This document shows, piece by piece, positions 24,970 to 34,947 of a DNA stretch of 61,577 nt. The DNA lies in assembly GCA_910585995.1 (NCBI GenBank), contig CAJUGG010000069.1:1-61577 (forward strand). The letters run 5' to 3'. Below the pieces are notes generated by a model, which saw only the letters and a list, made by a program, of their open reading frames with translations, had not been told where the DNA came from and ran no database searches. Each line of letters begins with the position of its first letter. The first letter of the stretch is position 1. Origin of the DNA: an uncultured Lachnospiraceae bacterium. GTDB taxonomy: Bacteria; Bacillota; Clostridia; Lachnospirales; Lachnospiraceae. The position numbers and the translations under genes are program-made.

Positions 24970-24998
24970 TTGAAAATCATCAACAACTTTTATATAAT
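24970..24998 (+). promoter_or_regulatory. Promoter for the gene at 25054
   Basis: TTGAAA (24970-24975) and TATAAT (24993-24998) with a 17-bp spacer, about 55 bp before the start codon. No other signal was seen in the gap. Confidence 0.75.
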
Positions 24999-25053
24999 GA
25001 TAAAAATATGATTACAGCAACCGCAAACTCATCAAAGAAAGGAGCAAACCATC

Positions 25054-25917
25054 ATGGAGTTTAAAATAACATCCCAATACAGGCCAAACGAACCGCGTCC
25101 TTGTTCCAAAAAAACCTCACCCAAAGAGGAAAACGCACAATCCGCACCGCTTCGGGATACTTATGAGCCTTCTGGACTTGTTCTCAAGGGAGAGATCCCC
25201 GATGCCGGACAGTTGAAGATTGCCCAGATAGAACGCAAAGATTCCGTGGACTGGGGCTGGGTGGAGACCAGGATGAGCACAAGCGTCACCACGGACAATG
25301 CAGACTCTCTGATCCGCCAGGTAGATTCTGTCGCTGCCACCTATGTCGCCACCAAAAGCCATCTGGAACAGGTATATGCCGGCGACGAAGAAAAACTCTC
25401 CAAACATATGTCCCGGCTGGATACTCTGTTTCTTCAGGCAAAGCAGCGGCTCAGTTCTTCTTATCAAAGCAGTGTGGGAACTTATTATGAAGGATTGGGC
25501 CACAGCGGCATCAAGCAGGAGATGGGAGATAGTCTCTTAGCTTCCATAGACCGGAAACTAGAAGAGATGGAACATACTCTGCAAGAACAGGGACTCTATG
25601 AGAAAGCAGGCGGCGATTCTTATCGTCTGGTAGAGCTTTCTTTGGATGTCAGATCTCTGAAGGAGCAAGAAGAAGGAACCCCTTCTGCTGCCACACGAGA
25701 AAAAGGAGACGAATCCTACAGCTTATATGAGCTGCAGGCTGCCGGTATGGTTGCAAAGCTTGCCTCCGCCCTGACTCCTGACAGACTCCCTCTTATGAGC
25801 GAAGAGGAATTAGGTCTCCATCTGGCCGGCAAAAGTCTCGCACAAATCATAGAGGAGAACCGCAGACCTTTTTTAGAAGACAACCTTCGGATCTATGCAG
25901 GCTCCACCTATGCATGA
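25054..25917 (+). CDS. Unrecognised soluble protein (287 aa)
   Basis: Not recognised. AAAGGAG precedes the ATG. After a 60-residue polar, Pro/Lys-rich start, the protein is predominantly helical (S-L-I-R-Q-V-D-S-V-A-A-T-Y, L-D-T-L-F-L-Q-A-K-Q-R-L-S-S-S-Y-Q), with coiled-coil-like spacing to the end. No signal peptide, membrane segment or Cys cluster. It has its own promoter and sits upstream of a penicillin-binding protein gene that has its own extended -10, so it need not share its function. Confidence 0.6.
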   Translation: MEFKITSQYRPNEPRPCSKKTSPKEENAQSAPLRDTYEPSGLVLKGEIPDAGQLKIAQIERKDSVDWGWVETRMSTSVTTDNADSLIRQVDSVAATYVATKSHLEQVYAGDEEKLSKHMSRLDTLFLQAKQRLSSSYQSSVGTYYEGLGHSGIKQEMGDSLLASIDRKLEEMEHTLQEQGLYEKAGGDSYRLVELSLDVRSLKEQEEGTPSAATREKGDESYSLYELQAAGMVAKLASALTPDRLPLMSEEELGLHLAGKSLAQIIEENRRPFLEDNLRIYAGSTYA

Positions 25918-25986
25918 TCTTAGGATGGATGGTTTTCTCTTCTGCCTTTTTCTGTTATAATGGGAATACAGCGAAAGGAGAACATC

Positions 25987-27912
25987 ATGAAACAACCGAA
26001 GAAGAAAAGAAGAAAAAAGAAAAAGCAGCGGGATCTGGGCAGCTTTTTTTTCCGGCTGACCCAGATCGCCATGCTCTGTATCTTACTAGGTGCATGCTAT
26101 CTTTTTTATCAGACCGGATACATACAGACTGTGATCGAGCTTCACGCAGAGGCACAAGAAGTGATGGAACATTCCTCTGTCGAGGATTTTCAGAACAATC
26201 AGTCCGGGGAGATCTATGATACAGACGGGACTCTGATTGCCTTGCTTAGAAATGACCAGAATATTGTCTATCTGACATCAGATGAGATCCCAGAACCTGT
26301 CAAAAATGCTTTTGTCAGCATTGAGGACAAGCGTTTTTATAAGCACCACGGTTTTGACCCTTTTGCCATCGTGCGTGCTTCCTCGTCACTGATCTCCAAA
26401 AACAGCATCACCCAGGGCGGCAGCACCATCACACAGCAGCTGGCCAGAAATATCTATCTGACACACACCGTCAAATGGGAACGAAAAGTTGAAGAGATCT
26501 TTATCGCCATGGCTATGGAGAAAAAATACAGCAAAGATGAGATCCTGGAATTTTACATCAATAATATCTATTTTTCCAACGGCTACTATGGCATCCAGGC
26601 TGCAAGTCAGGGATATTTCAGCAAAGATCCCCATGACTTAAGTCTGTCAGAGACGGCTTTTCTCTGTGCGATCCCCAACGGCCCTGGCTCCTTTGATCCT
26701 CTTGTGCATCCGGAAAACACCCTGAAACGCCGGGATCTGATTCTGGAAAATATGTACAAAGACAAGATGATCTCAGAAGAAGAATATGAAGAAGCTCTTG
26801 CAGAAGAGATCACGCTTAATCCTTCCAAGCCTTCTTTTACCCGCACCTGGGCACACACTTATATCTACGACTGTGCCATCCGCGCTCTGATGAAGGAGAC
26901 CGGGCAGGACTATGACACCTGCAAACAACAACTCTACACCAAAGGCTATCGGGTATATACTTCCATCGACATGGACACCCAGGCTCTCTTGCAGAATACT
27001 ATCGATGAACAGCTGTCCGATTATAACACCATGAACCCCAATGGAACTTATGCGTTACAAGCCTCTGCAGTATGTATTGACAATGATACTGGTTTAGTGA
27101 CTGCAATTGTAGGCGGACGTACTCAGGAAGATATCCTGCCGGATTACAACCGGGCCTTTATGAGTTTTCGTCAGCCCGGCAGCTCGATCAAGCCCATCCT
27201 GGTCTATACCCCCATGTTAGAACGCGGTTACTCTGCCAATTCCACGGTTGTTGATTCCAAAGAAGCAGATGGACCTGAAAATTCCTCCGGACGTTATGCC
27301 GGAGCCATCTCACTTCGTACGGCTGTAGAACAGTCCAAAAATACTGTAGCTCACAAATTATATCGGGAATTAACTCCTGAAGTCGGTCTTTCCTATCTGT
27401 TGGATATGAATTTTTCTTCTATCGAGGAAAAAGACTACAACCTGGCGTCTGCTCTTGGAGGACTGACAACCGGCGCCAGTGCCCTGGAGATGACCTCTGC
27501 CTATGCCACCTTGGCTAACGAAGGGGTCTACCGCCTGCCCACCTGTATCACCATGATTACGGATATGGACGGCAATATCGTCACCATCCCCGACCAGGAG
27601 GAACATCAAGTCTATGAATCCTCCGCCGCTCACGAGATGACCAACATCTTAGAAGGCGTCCTGACCCGCGGCACTGCCAAAGGAAAAGGCATCCCGAATA
27701 TGCCATGCGCAGGCAAGACCGGCACCACCAATGACAATATCGACGGCTGGTTCGTCGGCTACTCCGCTTACTATACCACCGGCATCTGGGTCGGCTTTGA
27801 CTCCCCAAGAAGCACCAGCGCCCTGTCCGGTGCTTCCTATCCTGTGGAGATCTGGCAGACATTTATGACATCTCTGCATGAAGGAAAAGAACGTCAAGAT
27901 CTTAACGATTAA
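25987..27912 (+). CDS. Class A penicillin-binding protein (bifunctional transglycosylase-transpeptidase)
   Basis: The ATG at 25987 follows AAAGGAG; a TGTTATAAT extended -10 at 25953-25961 excludes an earlier start. The 641-residue product has a basic cytoplasmic tail and one membrane anchor (about residues 22-42). A GT51 domain (E-D-K-R-F-Y-K-H-H-G-F-D, G-G-S-T-I-T-Q-Q-L-A-R-N) is followed by a transpeptidase with the catalytic Ser in P-G-S-S-I-K-P, S-K-N and K-T-G-T-T. It polymerises and cross-links peptidoglycan outside the membrane. It is convergent with a second, larger class A PBP. Confidence 0.93.
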   Translation: MKQPKKKRRKKKKQRDLGSFFFRLTQIAMLCILLGACYLFYQTGYIQTVIELHAEAQEVMEHSSVEDFQNNQSGEIYDTDGTLIALLRNDQNIVYLTSDEIPEPVKNAFVSIEDKRFYKHHGFDPFAIVRASSSLISKNSITQGGSTITQQLARNIYLTHTVKWERKVEEIFIAMAMEKKYSKDEILEFYINNIYFSNGYYGIQAASQGYFSKDPHDLSLSETAFLCAIPNGPGSFDPLVHPENTLKRRDLILENMYKDKMISEEEYEEALAEEITLNPSKPSFTRTWAHTYIYDCAIRALMKETGQDYDTCKQQLYTKGYRVYTSIDMDTQALLQNTIDEQLSDYNTMNPNGTYALQASAVCIDNDTGLVTAIVGGRTQEDILPDYNRAFMSFRQPGSSIKPILVYTPMLERGYSANSTVVDSKEADGPENSSGRYAGAISLRTAVEQSKNTVAHKLYRELTPEVGLSYLLDMNFSSIEEKDYNLASALGGLTTGASALEMTSAYATLANEGVYRLPTCITMITDMDGNIVTIPDQEEHQVYESSAAHEMTNILEGVLTRGTAKGKGIPNMPCAGKTGTTNDNIDGWFVGYSAYYTTGIWVGFDSPRSTSALSGASYPVEIWQTFMTSLHEGKERQDLND

Positions 27913-27925
27913 CGAACGCAGCAAC

Positions 27926-27961
27926 AAAAATGGCACAGCCTTTGTCGGTTGTGCCATTTTT
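27926..27961. terminator. Bidirectional terminator between convergent PBP genes
   Basis: AAAAATGGCACA (27926-27937) pairs with TGTGCCATTTTT (27950-27961), giving a 12-bp stem with U-runs for both directions, between stop codons at 27912 and 27976. Confidence 0.9.
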
Positions 27962-27975
27962 CATTCTAATGTTTC

Positions 27976-30750
27976 TTATTCCGCCCCAGCCCCAGGGACT
28001 TCTGCTGGTGGTGCGGCAGGATCTGCAGGTGCTCCTGCGTTGGGATCGGTTGCTGCTGGATCGACCGCTGCCGGATCTGCCGGAGGTACGGCATTCGGAT
28101 CTGCTACAGCATTGGGGTCCGGCACTGCATTCGGATCTGGTACGGCAGCCGGATTGGCGCCCATCTCATATTCGCTCGGTACATAGACACCGCCCGTATG
28201 CAACGTACAGGTAGCTGTTGCCAGGTTCGAACTGATTCCATAGGCAGTATCCAGCGTGACAGCCTCTGCAACTCCCGGTTGCATAGCCGGAAGCTTTAGT
28301 TTTGCCTGCGGCACCCGATTTGGACACATCGTCGTCGCTAGCAGTCCTGTGTCCACACAGATACTGACCGCTACATGGTGGTCACAGACAGTCTTGGGCT
28401 GCGTACCTTCTACAAAATACTCATTTCTGACAATCCCGGCCCGTCCGTCGGCATCACAGAGTCCTCCTACTGCTAACTTGCCTGACTTGGTACAGATTAC
28501 GCACTGGACGATGCCGGAAGGCTTGTCAAAGTCTTTGTTTTCCAGGCCTTCATGCACCCGGCCCATGATCTTGGCCCACAGATTCTTGTGGAAATTCGTC
28601 TCCGAGCTTCCTAAGTCATGTTTATAGCCGTTGTTATCGTATCCAACCCAGATCCCCGCTGTATAATACGGCGTCATGCCTTCAAACCATACATCCCGGT
28701 TCTCAGAAGTTGTACCTGTCTTGCCTGCGGTGGTCATGCCCTGGATTCTGGCCCGGCTTCCTGTACCGCCTGCACCGTTGACCACGTCCTTCATACAGTC
28801 CACTAAAAGCCATGCATTTTGTTCTGAGATCACCTGCGTTGTATCCGGCTGATTGTCCAGCACCACAAACCCGTCATTGTCCACTACCTTGGTGTACAGT
28901 CTGGGCTTAATATAGGTGCCGCCGTTGGCGATAGCCGCATAAGCCGCTGTCAGCTCCAGATTGGATACTCCGTTGGTCAAACCGCCTAAAGCCGCCGCCT
29001 GGTTATAATCTGCATTGGGTCCTTCTGTCTCAATCGAAGTAAAGCCAAATTTCAGCAGATAATCCACTGCCACCGTAGGCGTGACATCCGTAATCGTCTT
29101 GACTGCCATGACATTCATAGAACGCGTAATCGCCTCCCGAAGCGTCGTATAGCCCCGATAGCCGGTCTTTTTGTCCCAGTTGCTGACTAAGCGGCCCTGT
29201 CTGCCGCCCTCATTGTAGGCAAAGGGACCGTCATACTGTACGCTTCCAGGACCATAGCCCAGAGCTTCAAAAGCCGGAGCGTAAGCGGCCACCACTTTAA
29301 AGGTCGAACCCGGATTACGATACGCATTTGCTGCACGATTCAAAGTCTTATTGGCAACCTTCTCTCCGCGTCCGCCGATCATAGCGACCACCTCTCCGGT
29401 GCTCTGCTTCATAATCACCATGGAAGCCTGCGGCTGTATAATAAACTCCCGTCGTTCATAGACCGTATCCTCGTCTGTGATCCCAAGCGTTGCCACATAC
29501 TCATCGATAGCTGCTTCTGCCTCTTCCTCTGTGTCATACAGGATCTCATATTTTTTATCTGTCTTCTTAAAATAAGCAGCCAGCATCTCCTGGCTGTAGT
29601 TCGTGGTCTCTCCATCTTTGCTGACCACACTCATCGCCCAGTCAAGGCCCACTTTGCTTTTTTCCGGAAAATTCTCCGGATTGGCAAACTCTTCGTCCAA
29701 GATCTTCTGCATAGCAGGATCTTGCGTCGTATAGATCTTCAGGCCGCTGCTGTAGAGCGCATTGAACGCCTGAGTCTCTGAATAGCCGGCTTTTTCCACC
29801 AAGTCCTGGCGTACTTGATCTGTCACTTCATCCACAAAATACGAATACACCGTATTGGTTGTCACCGTCTCCTCATTGGTCTGACGGATTCTGTCATAGA
29901 CATTGTCTGCCAGTGCGTCCTCGTATTCTTTCTGTGAGATATAGCCAAGTTCCAGCATATTTTCCAGCACATGCGCGCGTCTCTCCGCATTTTTCTCTGG
30001 TTTGCTGATCGGATTATAGCCCGTAGGACTCTTGGTCGTACCAGCCAATACTGCGGCTTCTGAGAGATTCAGTTCGCTGACATTTTTCCCAAAATACCGA
30101 TTGGCCGCTGCCTGCACACCTAGGGAATTTTGCCCCAGATTGATCGTATTTAAGTAACTCTCCAGGATCTCATCCTTGGTCATGACCTCTTCGAGCTTCA
30201 CAGCCAGATACTGCTCCTGCAGCTTTCTCTCGATACGGTCTGCCATCCCGTTTTCAGACATAAAGTCAAACACGTTATTCTTCAGCAACTGCTGCGTAAT
30301 CGTGCTGGCTCCCTGTGTCGTCTCAAAACCACTCTTTATATAAGTGAATCCTGCACGCACAATTCCCTGCAGATCAATTCCATTATGCTCATAAAATCTT
30401 TCATCCTCAATGGCGATAAAAGCTTCCTGTACATGTTTTGGAATATTTTCAATCTTTACATAAGTCCGGTTTGTGCCCTCTGCAACCAACTCTGCTGTCT
30501 TATTGCCGTCCGCATCATATACCGTAGACTTATATCCTCTGGGAAGCACGCTGGCACTTGTGATATCTGGCGCATTTTCGATCACGCCTTTGATGATGCC
30601 GATTCCGCCGCACAATCCCGCGACTCCCACCGCAACAATCAATACCAATAGCGTCTTCAGAAAAACAGTTAGAATCTTCTTGCCCATCTTTGACTTCTTC
30701 GATTTCAGGGCCTTCTGCTTCCTGGAGGTGCTTTTTTTACTGTAATTCAT
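27976..30750 (-). CDS. Class A penicillin-binding protein 1A with DPNA-rich tail
   Basis: The 924-residue protein has a Lys-rich N-terminus, one membrane helix (about 25-50), a GT51 domain (E-D-E-R-F-Y-E-H-N-G-I-D, Q-G-A-S-T-I-T-Q-Q-L-L-K-N) and a transpeptidase with S in G-S-T-F-K-V, S-M-N, and K-T-G-T-T. A C-terminal extension has several paired cysteines (C-V-I-C-T, G-L-C, V-C-D-H-H, C-P-N). The last 60 residues are a low-complexity Pro/Asp/Ala tail with repeated D-P-N-A. The enzyme builds septal or lateral peptidoglycan. It lies downstream of ctpA, 151 bp apart. Confidence 0.93.
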   Translation of the reverse strand: MNYSKKSTSRKQKALKSKKSKMGKKILTVFLKTLLVLIVAVGVAGLCGGIGIIKGVIENAPDITSASVLPRGYKSTVYDADGNKTAELVAEGTNRTYVKIENIPKHVQEAFIAIEDERFYEHNGIDLQGIVRAGFTYIKSGFETTQGASTITQQLLKNNVFDFMSENGMADRIERKLQEQYLAVKLEEVMTKDEILESYLNTINLGQNSLGVQAAANRYFGKNVSELNLSEAAVLAGTTKSPTGYNPISKPEKNAERRAHVLENMLELGYISQKEYEDALADNVYDRIRQTNEETVTTNTVYSYFVDEVTDQVRQDLVEKAGYSETQAFNALYSSGLKIYTTQDPAMQKILDEEFANPENFPEKSKVGLDWAMSVVSKDGETTNYSQEMLAAYFKKTDKKYEILYDTEEEAEAAIDEYVATLGITDEDTVYERREFIIQPQASMVIMKQSTGEVVAMIGGRGEKVANKTLNRAANAYRNPGSTFKVVAAYAPAFEALGYGPGSVQYDGPFAYNEGGRQGRLVSNWDKKTGYRGYTTLREAITRSMNVMAVKTITDVTPTVAVDYLLKFGFTSIETEGPNADYNQAAALGGLTNGVSNLELTAAYAAIANGGTYIKPRLYTKVVDNDGFVVLDNQPDTTQVISEQNAWLLVDCMKDVVNGAGGTGSRARIQGMTTAGKTGTTSENRDVWFEGMTPYYTAGIWVGYDNNGYKHDLGSSETNFHKNLWAKIMGRVHEGLENKDFDKPSGIVQCVICTKSGKLAVGGLCDADGRAGIVRNEYFVEGTQPKTVCDHHVAVSICVDTGLLATTMCPNRVPQAKLKLPAMQPGVAEAVTLDTAYGISSNLATATCTLHTGGVYVPSEYEMGANPAAVPDPNAVPDPNAVADPNAVPPADPAAVDPAATDPNAGAPADPAAPPAEVPGAGAE

Positions 30751-30901
30751 GCATCAGCCTCCTTTATCCTGTCTATTATAGCAAAGTTGTCTCTGCAAAT
30801 AAAGGAAAAACTTCTTAAATTTCTATTATGAATGATTTACAGTATCTTATCCTGGCACATTTTGGCTGGCAGTAATGCAGAACATATATTCTGCTTCTGT
30901 C

Positions 30902-32074
30902 TTACTGACTCAATACCTCAATCGCCTTTTCCAGTTGATTATCCCCTTCTGCCTCTTTGTCATACTCCAGCACAATATCCGGCTCAATCCCTACTTCGTG
31001 AATATTGTTTCCTGCCGGTGTATAGTACCTCGACACTGTGATCTTGATCGCCGATCCGTCACTGAGCGGGAAGAGGCTCTGTACAATCCCTTTTCCAAAG
31101 GTTTGTGTCCCAATCAGCGTGCCGACTCCATAATCCTTAATGGCACCTGCAAAGATCTCGGAAGCAGATGCACTGTTTCCATTGACCAACACTGCCATCT
31201 TACCTTCAAAATAATGCTCTGCATCCGAGATCTGTTCCTGACGTTCTCCGTATTTGTCTTCCGTATAGACAATCATCCCTTCCGGAAGCAGACGGTCTAA
31301 GATGGCGCAGGTGACGTCCACCAGCCCGCCGCCATTATTTCTCAGATCGATGATCAGATCTTTCATTCCCTGGCCTTCTAACGCCTCCAAAGCACTCATA
31401 AACTGCTCCTGTGTCACATCATCAAATTCTGAGATGGAGATATAGCCAATCTGATCCGTCTCCATTCGGTACTCCACCGTGGGCACCTGGATATTTCTGC
31501 GCTCCATGGTCAGTTCCATCTCGTCTGTCCCGCGCAGAATACTTAGTGTTACCTCTGTGCCTTCTTCTCCTTTCAGATCTGCCACCACTAGTGACAGATC
31601 TTTTCCTGTCACCTCTTCTCCCTCTACCTTATAAAGGATATCGTCGGTCTGCATCCCGGCTTCTGCTGCCGGAGAGCCTTCAAAAGCCCGTACCACGGTG
31701 ATAATGCCCGTATTGTAGTCCTGGGACAGCATAGCGCCGATCCCGCTGTAGGTTCCATTGGAACTTTCCATAAAACTCGCATACTCTTCGGGGGTATAAT
31801 ACCCCGTATAGATATCGCCCAAGCCAGCCATCAGACCCTTGTAGATCCCGTTTTCCACATCTTCCTCTTCATAATCAAACAGATAATACTGATCAATATA
31901 CTTGTTCAGCTCCTGGATCTTCGCGTCAACCTGTTCCTCCTGTCCTTTGTCCCCTCTGGCGAACTGCGTATAGAAACGGACTCCACAGCCGCTAAGCCCC
32001 ATAAGCAGTGCCATAATCAGAGCACCAGCGATTAGTCCCTTTCTAAAAGAATGATTTTTTTTGTCCTCTTTCAT
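30902..32074 (-). CDS. ctpA: S41 C-terminal processing peptidase with PDZ domain
   Basis: The ATG at 32074 follows AAAGGAGAGACAGCA; a frame from 32104 lacks a ribosome site. The 390-residue product has a membrane anchor (L-I-A-G-A-L-I-M-A-L-L-M), a PDZ domain (Y-S-G-I-G-A-M-L and G-M-Q-T-D-D-I-L-Y-K-V), and the S41 catalytic Ser in G-N-S-A-S-A-S-E-I-F-A-G with Lys in T-F-G-K-G-I-V-Q. It degrades or processes envelope proteins outside the membrane. It follows the FtsEX/EnvC-like genes and may act on the cell-wall hydrolase system. Confidence 0.93.
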   Translation of the reverse strand: MKEDKKNHSFRKGLIAGALIMALLMGLSGCGVRFYTQFARGDKGQEEQVDAKIQELNKYIDQYYLFDYEEEDVENGIYKGLMAGLGDIYTGYYTPEEYASFMESSNGTYSGIGAMLSQDYNTGIITVVRAFEGSPAAEAGMQTDDILYKVEGEEVTGKDLSLVVADLKGEEGTEVTLSILRGTDEMELTMERRNIQVPTVEYRMETDQIGYISISEFDDVTQEQFMSALEALEGQGMKDLIIDLRNNGGGLVDVTCAILDRLLPEGMIVYTEDKYGERQEQISDAEHYFEGKMAVLVNGNSASASEIFAGAIKDYGVGTLIGTQTFGKGIVQSLFPLSDGSAIKITVSRYYTPAGNNIHEVGIEPDIVLEYDKEAEGDNQLEKAIEVLSQ

Positions 32075-32116
32075 TTGCTGTCTCTCCTTTTCTCTTCTTT
32101 TCATTCTATGTTTATC

Positions 32117-33346
32117 TCAGTTCACATAGCTCAAAGGATTTACATAATTTCCACCTACGATGATTCCAAAGTGCAGATGTGGTCCCGTAGAAAAGCCTGT
32201 GGAACCCACGGCTGCGATCTTCTGTCCTTTGGTAACTTTTTCTCCCTCTGACACATACAAGGCAGATGCGTGCATATACACAGTGGAGATCCCTCCTCCA
32301 TGAGAGATTACTACATAATTGCCGGCAGAACTGCTGTAGGCCGCAGTCGTCACTCTGCCCGCAGCAGAAGCCACAATCGCCGAACCTTGAGAAGCTCCCA
32401 CATCAATCCCTCTGTGGTAGGTGGATGCTCCTGCTATCGGAGCTTCCCGCTCTCCATAACCGCTGGTGATGCGATGGCTGGCCGGACATGGCCAGGCAAA
32501 ACCAGAAGCCCCTCCGTCTCCGTCCTCTGCTTCTGCTTTGGCGGCTGCCACGGCTGCGATCTGGGTCTGTACCTTTTGCAACAGCTCCTCCTGTTCCTGA
32601 AGCTGCGCTTCATAGCTCCCCTGCTCTCCCACTGCGGTCGTGATCTGTGCCTGATAGGAAGCAATCTCCTGCGTCTTGGCATGTATTGCTTTATTGACCG
32701 CCTCTTTTTGAGAGGAGAGTTCTGCAAGAAGCGCTTTTTGCTCCTCCTGCTCCCGCTCTAGCACTGCTTTGTATTCTGCTATGGTATCTTTGACCTCTTT
32801 TAACTTCTCTTTCATATTCTGATCATACTGGGAGATCTGCAGGGCATACTCCGCCCGGTTTAACATCTCTGACATATTTTCGGATTCCAGCAGCAACACA
32901 AAGAAGGACTGCTCTCCACTTTCATACAGATAGCAAATCCTCTTCTTCATCAATTCATATTGTCTGTCTGCCTCCGCCTCTGCTTCGGCAAGCTCTGTCT
33001 TTTTTGTCTCAATCTCCTGTGCTTTTTCTTCAATCTTCTGTTCGACCGCCTGGATCTTAGAAGTGAGATCATTGGCCTGCGCATCCAATTGGCTGATATA
33101 AGCCTGCAGATTGCTCTTAGCCCCCTGAAGTTCCTTGATTTTCTGTTCCACAGACTGAATATCGGACTTCAAAGACTTGATCTCATCCACTGCATTTTTA
33201 CGCTTCTGCTCCAGCTTTTTCTCTTCTTCCTCCAGTTCAGACAGGCTCGGCTTCGCCTGTACGATCAGATACTCTTTGATACTGGCAGAAAAAAGGGCTG
33301 TGATCAGTGCCAGCCCCAGGCACATTTGAATTGTCGTCCTTTTCAT
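32117..33346 (-). CDS. EnvC-like coiled-coil M23 peptidase, FtsEX partner
   Basis: The 409-residue exported protein has an N-terminal hydrophobic signal, a long coiled coil over about residues 30-265 (E-E-E-E-K-K-L-E-Q-K-R-K), then an M23 domain with the metal ligands H-R-G-I-D and H-L-H-F-G. The metal-binding residues are retained, unlike in degenerate EnvC, so it may be an active endopeptidase. The ATG overlaps the FtsX stop by four bases. FtsEX are known to activate such coiled-coil hydrolases during division and growth. Confidence 0.9.
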   Translation of the reverse strand: MKRTTIQMCLGLALITALFSASIKEYLIVQAKPSLSELEEEEKKLEQKRKNAVDEIKSLKSDIQSVEQKIKELQGAKSNLQAYISQLDAQANDLTSKIQAVEQKIEEKAQEIETKKTELAEAEAEADRQYELMKKRICYLYESGEQSFFVLLLESENMSEMLNRAEYALQISQYDQNMKEKLKEVKDTIAEYKAVLEREQEEQKALLAELSSQKEAVNKAIHAKTQEIASYQAQITTAVGEQGSYEAQLQEQEELLQKVQTQIAAVAAAKAEAEDGDGGASGFAWPCPASHRITSGYGEREAPIAGASTYHRGIDVGASQGSAIVASAAGRVTTAAYSSSAGNYVVISHGGGISTVYMHASALYVSEGEKVTKGQKIAAVGSTGFSTGPHLHFGIIVGGNYVNPLSYVN

Positions 33347-34251
33347 ACTTTCAGGTGCCTCTGTACCGTAAAGATACTTCCAAACAAACCAATCCCCACA
33401 CCCAGCGCCATGCCAATTGGCATCAGGATATGGAACAACTCATTGACAGGCAAAAAATTCAGTACGCCAGAGAGCATATTAAATTCCAATGCCATATATA
33501 ATACGATCCGATTATACAAATAATACAATAAGGTCAGTGGAATAATCGCTCCGATCAGTCCAATCGTAATCCCTTCTGTCAAAAATGGTGCCTTAATAAA
33601 TGAATTTTTAGCTCCGATCAGCCGCATGATACCGATCTCCTCCTTACGGACGGAGATACCAATCGCCACCGTATTGCTGATCAAAAATACTGACACCGCC
33701 AATAAAAGTGCGATGATCAACACCGACACATAGCTGACAAGACGGTTAAAACCAGTCAGCATCTCTGCCACCGTATCAGAACGGTTGACCTTTTTTACTT
33801 CATCGATGGACAGGATATAGTCCACCAGATCCTGCTGCTGCGCCACATCCTTCATATAGATCTCCAGATGTGCATGGTTCGCCAACGGATTGTCATTGGC
33901 AAATCCCTCTGCCAGCTCCGGTGCATCTTTAAAATAAATCTTCTGATAACTCTTCCAGGTCTCCTCCGCATCCACAAAGACAATCTCCCGCACTTCAATC
34001 CGGGTCCTGAGATCCTCTGCCACTTCGATCATCCGGTCTTCCGTTGTTCCAGTCTCAAAAAACACCGTAACGGCCACGCCCTCTTCGACTGATTTTACCA
34101 GATGCTGGAAATTCTGCACCACACAGAAAAAGATTCCAAACATAAAAATACATGCAGCCATCGTCGCCATGGATGCAAGGGAGAACAGCTTATTTCTCCA
34201 GATATTTTTAAATCCCTGCTGTAAACAATATCCAATTGTACTAAGTCTCAT
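33343..34251 (-). CDS. ftsX: FtsX cell-division permease
   Basis: The 302-residue protein has the FtsX topology: a cytoplasmic N-terminus, a first membrane helix (about 23-45), a large extracellular domain (about 50-170) and three further helices (about 170-300). It begins four bases inside the ftsE gene (ATGA overlap) and ends overlapping the M23 gene. FtsX carries the FtsE conformational signal to extracellular cell-wall hydrolases. Confidence 0.95.
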   Translation of the reverse strand: MRLSTIGYCLQQGFKNIWRNKLFSLASMATMAACIFMFGIFFCVVQNFQHLVKSVEEGVAVTVFFETGTTEDRMIEVAEDLRTRIEVREIVFVDAEETWKSYQKIYFKDAPELAEGFANDNPLANHAHLEIYMKDVAQQQDLVDYILSIDEVKKVNRSDTVAEMLTGFNRLVSYVSVLIIALLLAVSVFLISNTVAIGISVRKEEIGIMRLIGAKNSFIKAPFLTEGITIGLIGAIIPLTLLYYLYNRIVLYMALEFNMLSGVLNFLPVNELFHILMPIGMALGVGIGLFGSIFTVQRHLKV

Positions 34252-34928
34252 CCAATATACCCGCTTTCTCTCTCATCTCCTACGATAAGTCCCTTCTGCA
34301 TGCGGATTACCCGCCTCTTCAGTGTATTGACAATGTCCTGGTCATGGGTCACTACCAGTACGGTCGTCCCGCGGGCATTGATCTCTTCTAAAAGCTTCAT
34401 AATCTCTCTGGAAGTCTTAGGGTCCAGATTACCTGTCGGCTCGTCTGCCAACAGAATATCTGGGCTGTTGACCAGCGCACGTGCCAGAGCCACCCTCTGC
34501 TGCTCTCCTCCGGAGAGCTGCCTTGGATAAGACTTATATTTCTCCGCCAGACCTACCAAAGACAGCATCGCTGGTACATTTTTCTTAATCTCTCTTGTGG
34601 GAGTGACGATTACCCTCTGGGCAAACGCCACATTTTCATATACATTCCGATCCTTTAAGAGCCGGAAGTCCTGAAACACACAGCCGATCTTTCGGCGGTA
34701 TTTGGGAATGTTGCGCTTCTTCATGCGGGACAGGTTCATGCCGTTGACACGGATGACACCCTCTGTAGGTTCCAGTTCTTTTAAAAGCAGCTTAATCAAT
34801 GTAGACTTTCCGGAACCGGTGTCCCCTATGATAAAGACAAATTCCCCCCTTTCGATATGCATGCTGATCCCATTGATGGCGCCTACACCATTGGGATACG
34901 ATTTCACAATATTTTCCAGTGTGATCAT
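34248..34928 (-). CDS. ftsE: FtsE ATP-binding protein
   Basis: The 226-residue ABC ATPase has Walker A G-D-T-G-S-G-K-S, signature L-S-G-G-E-Q-Q-R, Walker B I-L-L-A-D-E-P-T and the FtsE-type opening I-T-L-E-N-I-V-K-S-Y-P-N-G. It drives FtsX. AGGAGG precedes the ATG, 20 bp after the CdaR-like regulator gene, so all may be co-transcribed. Confidence 0.95.
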   Translation of the reverse strand: MITLENIVKSYPNGVGAINGISMHIERGEFVFIIGDTGSGKSTLIKLLLKELEPTEGVIRVNGMNLSRMKKRNIPKYRRKIGCVFQDFRLLKDRNVYENVAFAQRVIVTPTREIKKNVPAMLSLVGLAEKYKSYPRQLSGGEQQRVALARALVNSPDILLADEPTGNLDPKTSREIMKLLEEINARGTTVLVVTHDQDIVNTLKRRVIRMQKGLIVGDERESGYIG

Positions 34929-34947
34929 GGAACTCCTCCTGTCTGTT

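Noticed and set aside
27976..28170. Resemblance of the D-P-N-A repeat to parasite surface-antigen repeats
   Set aside because: It is low-complexity convergence in a bacterial protein tail; no relationship is supported.
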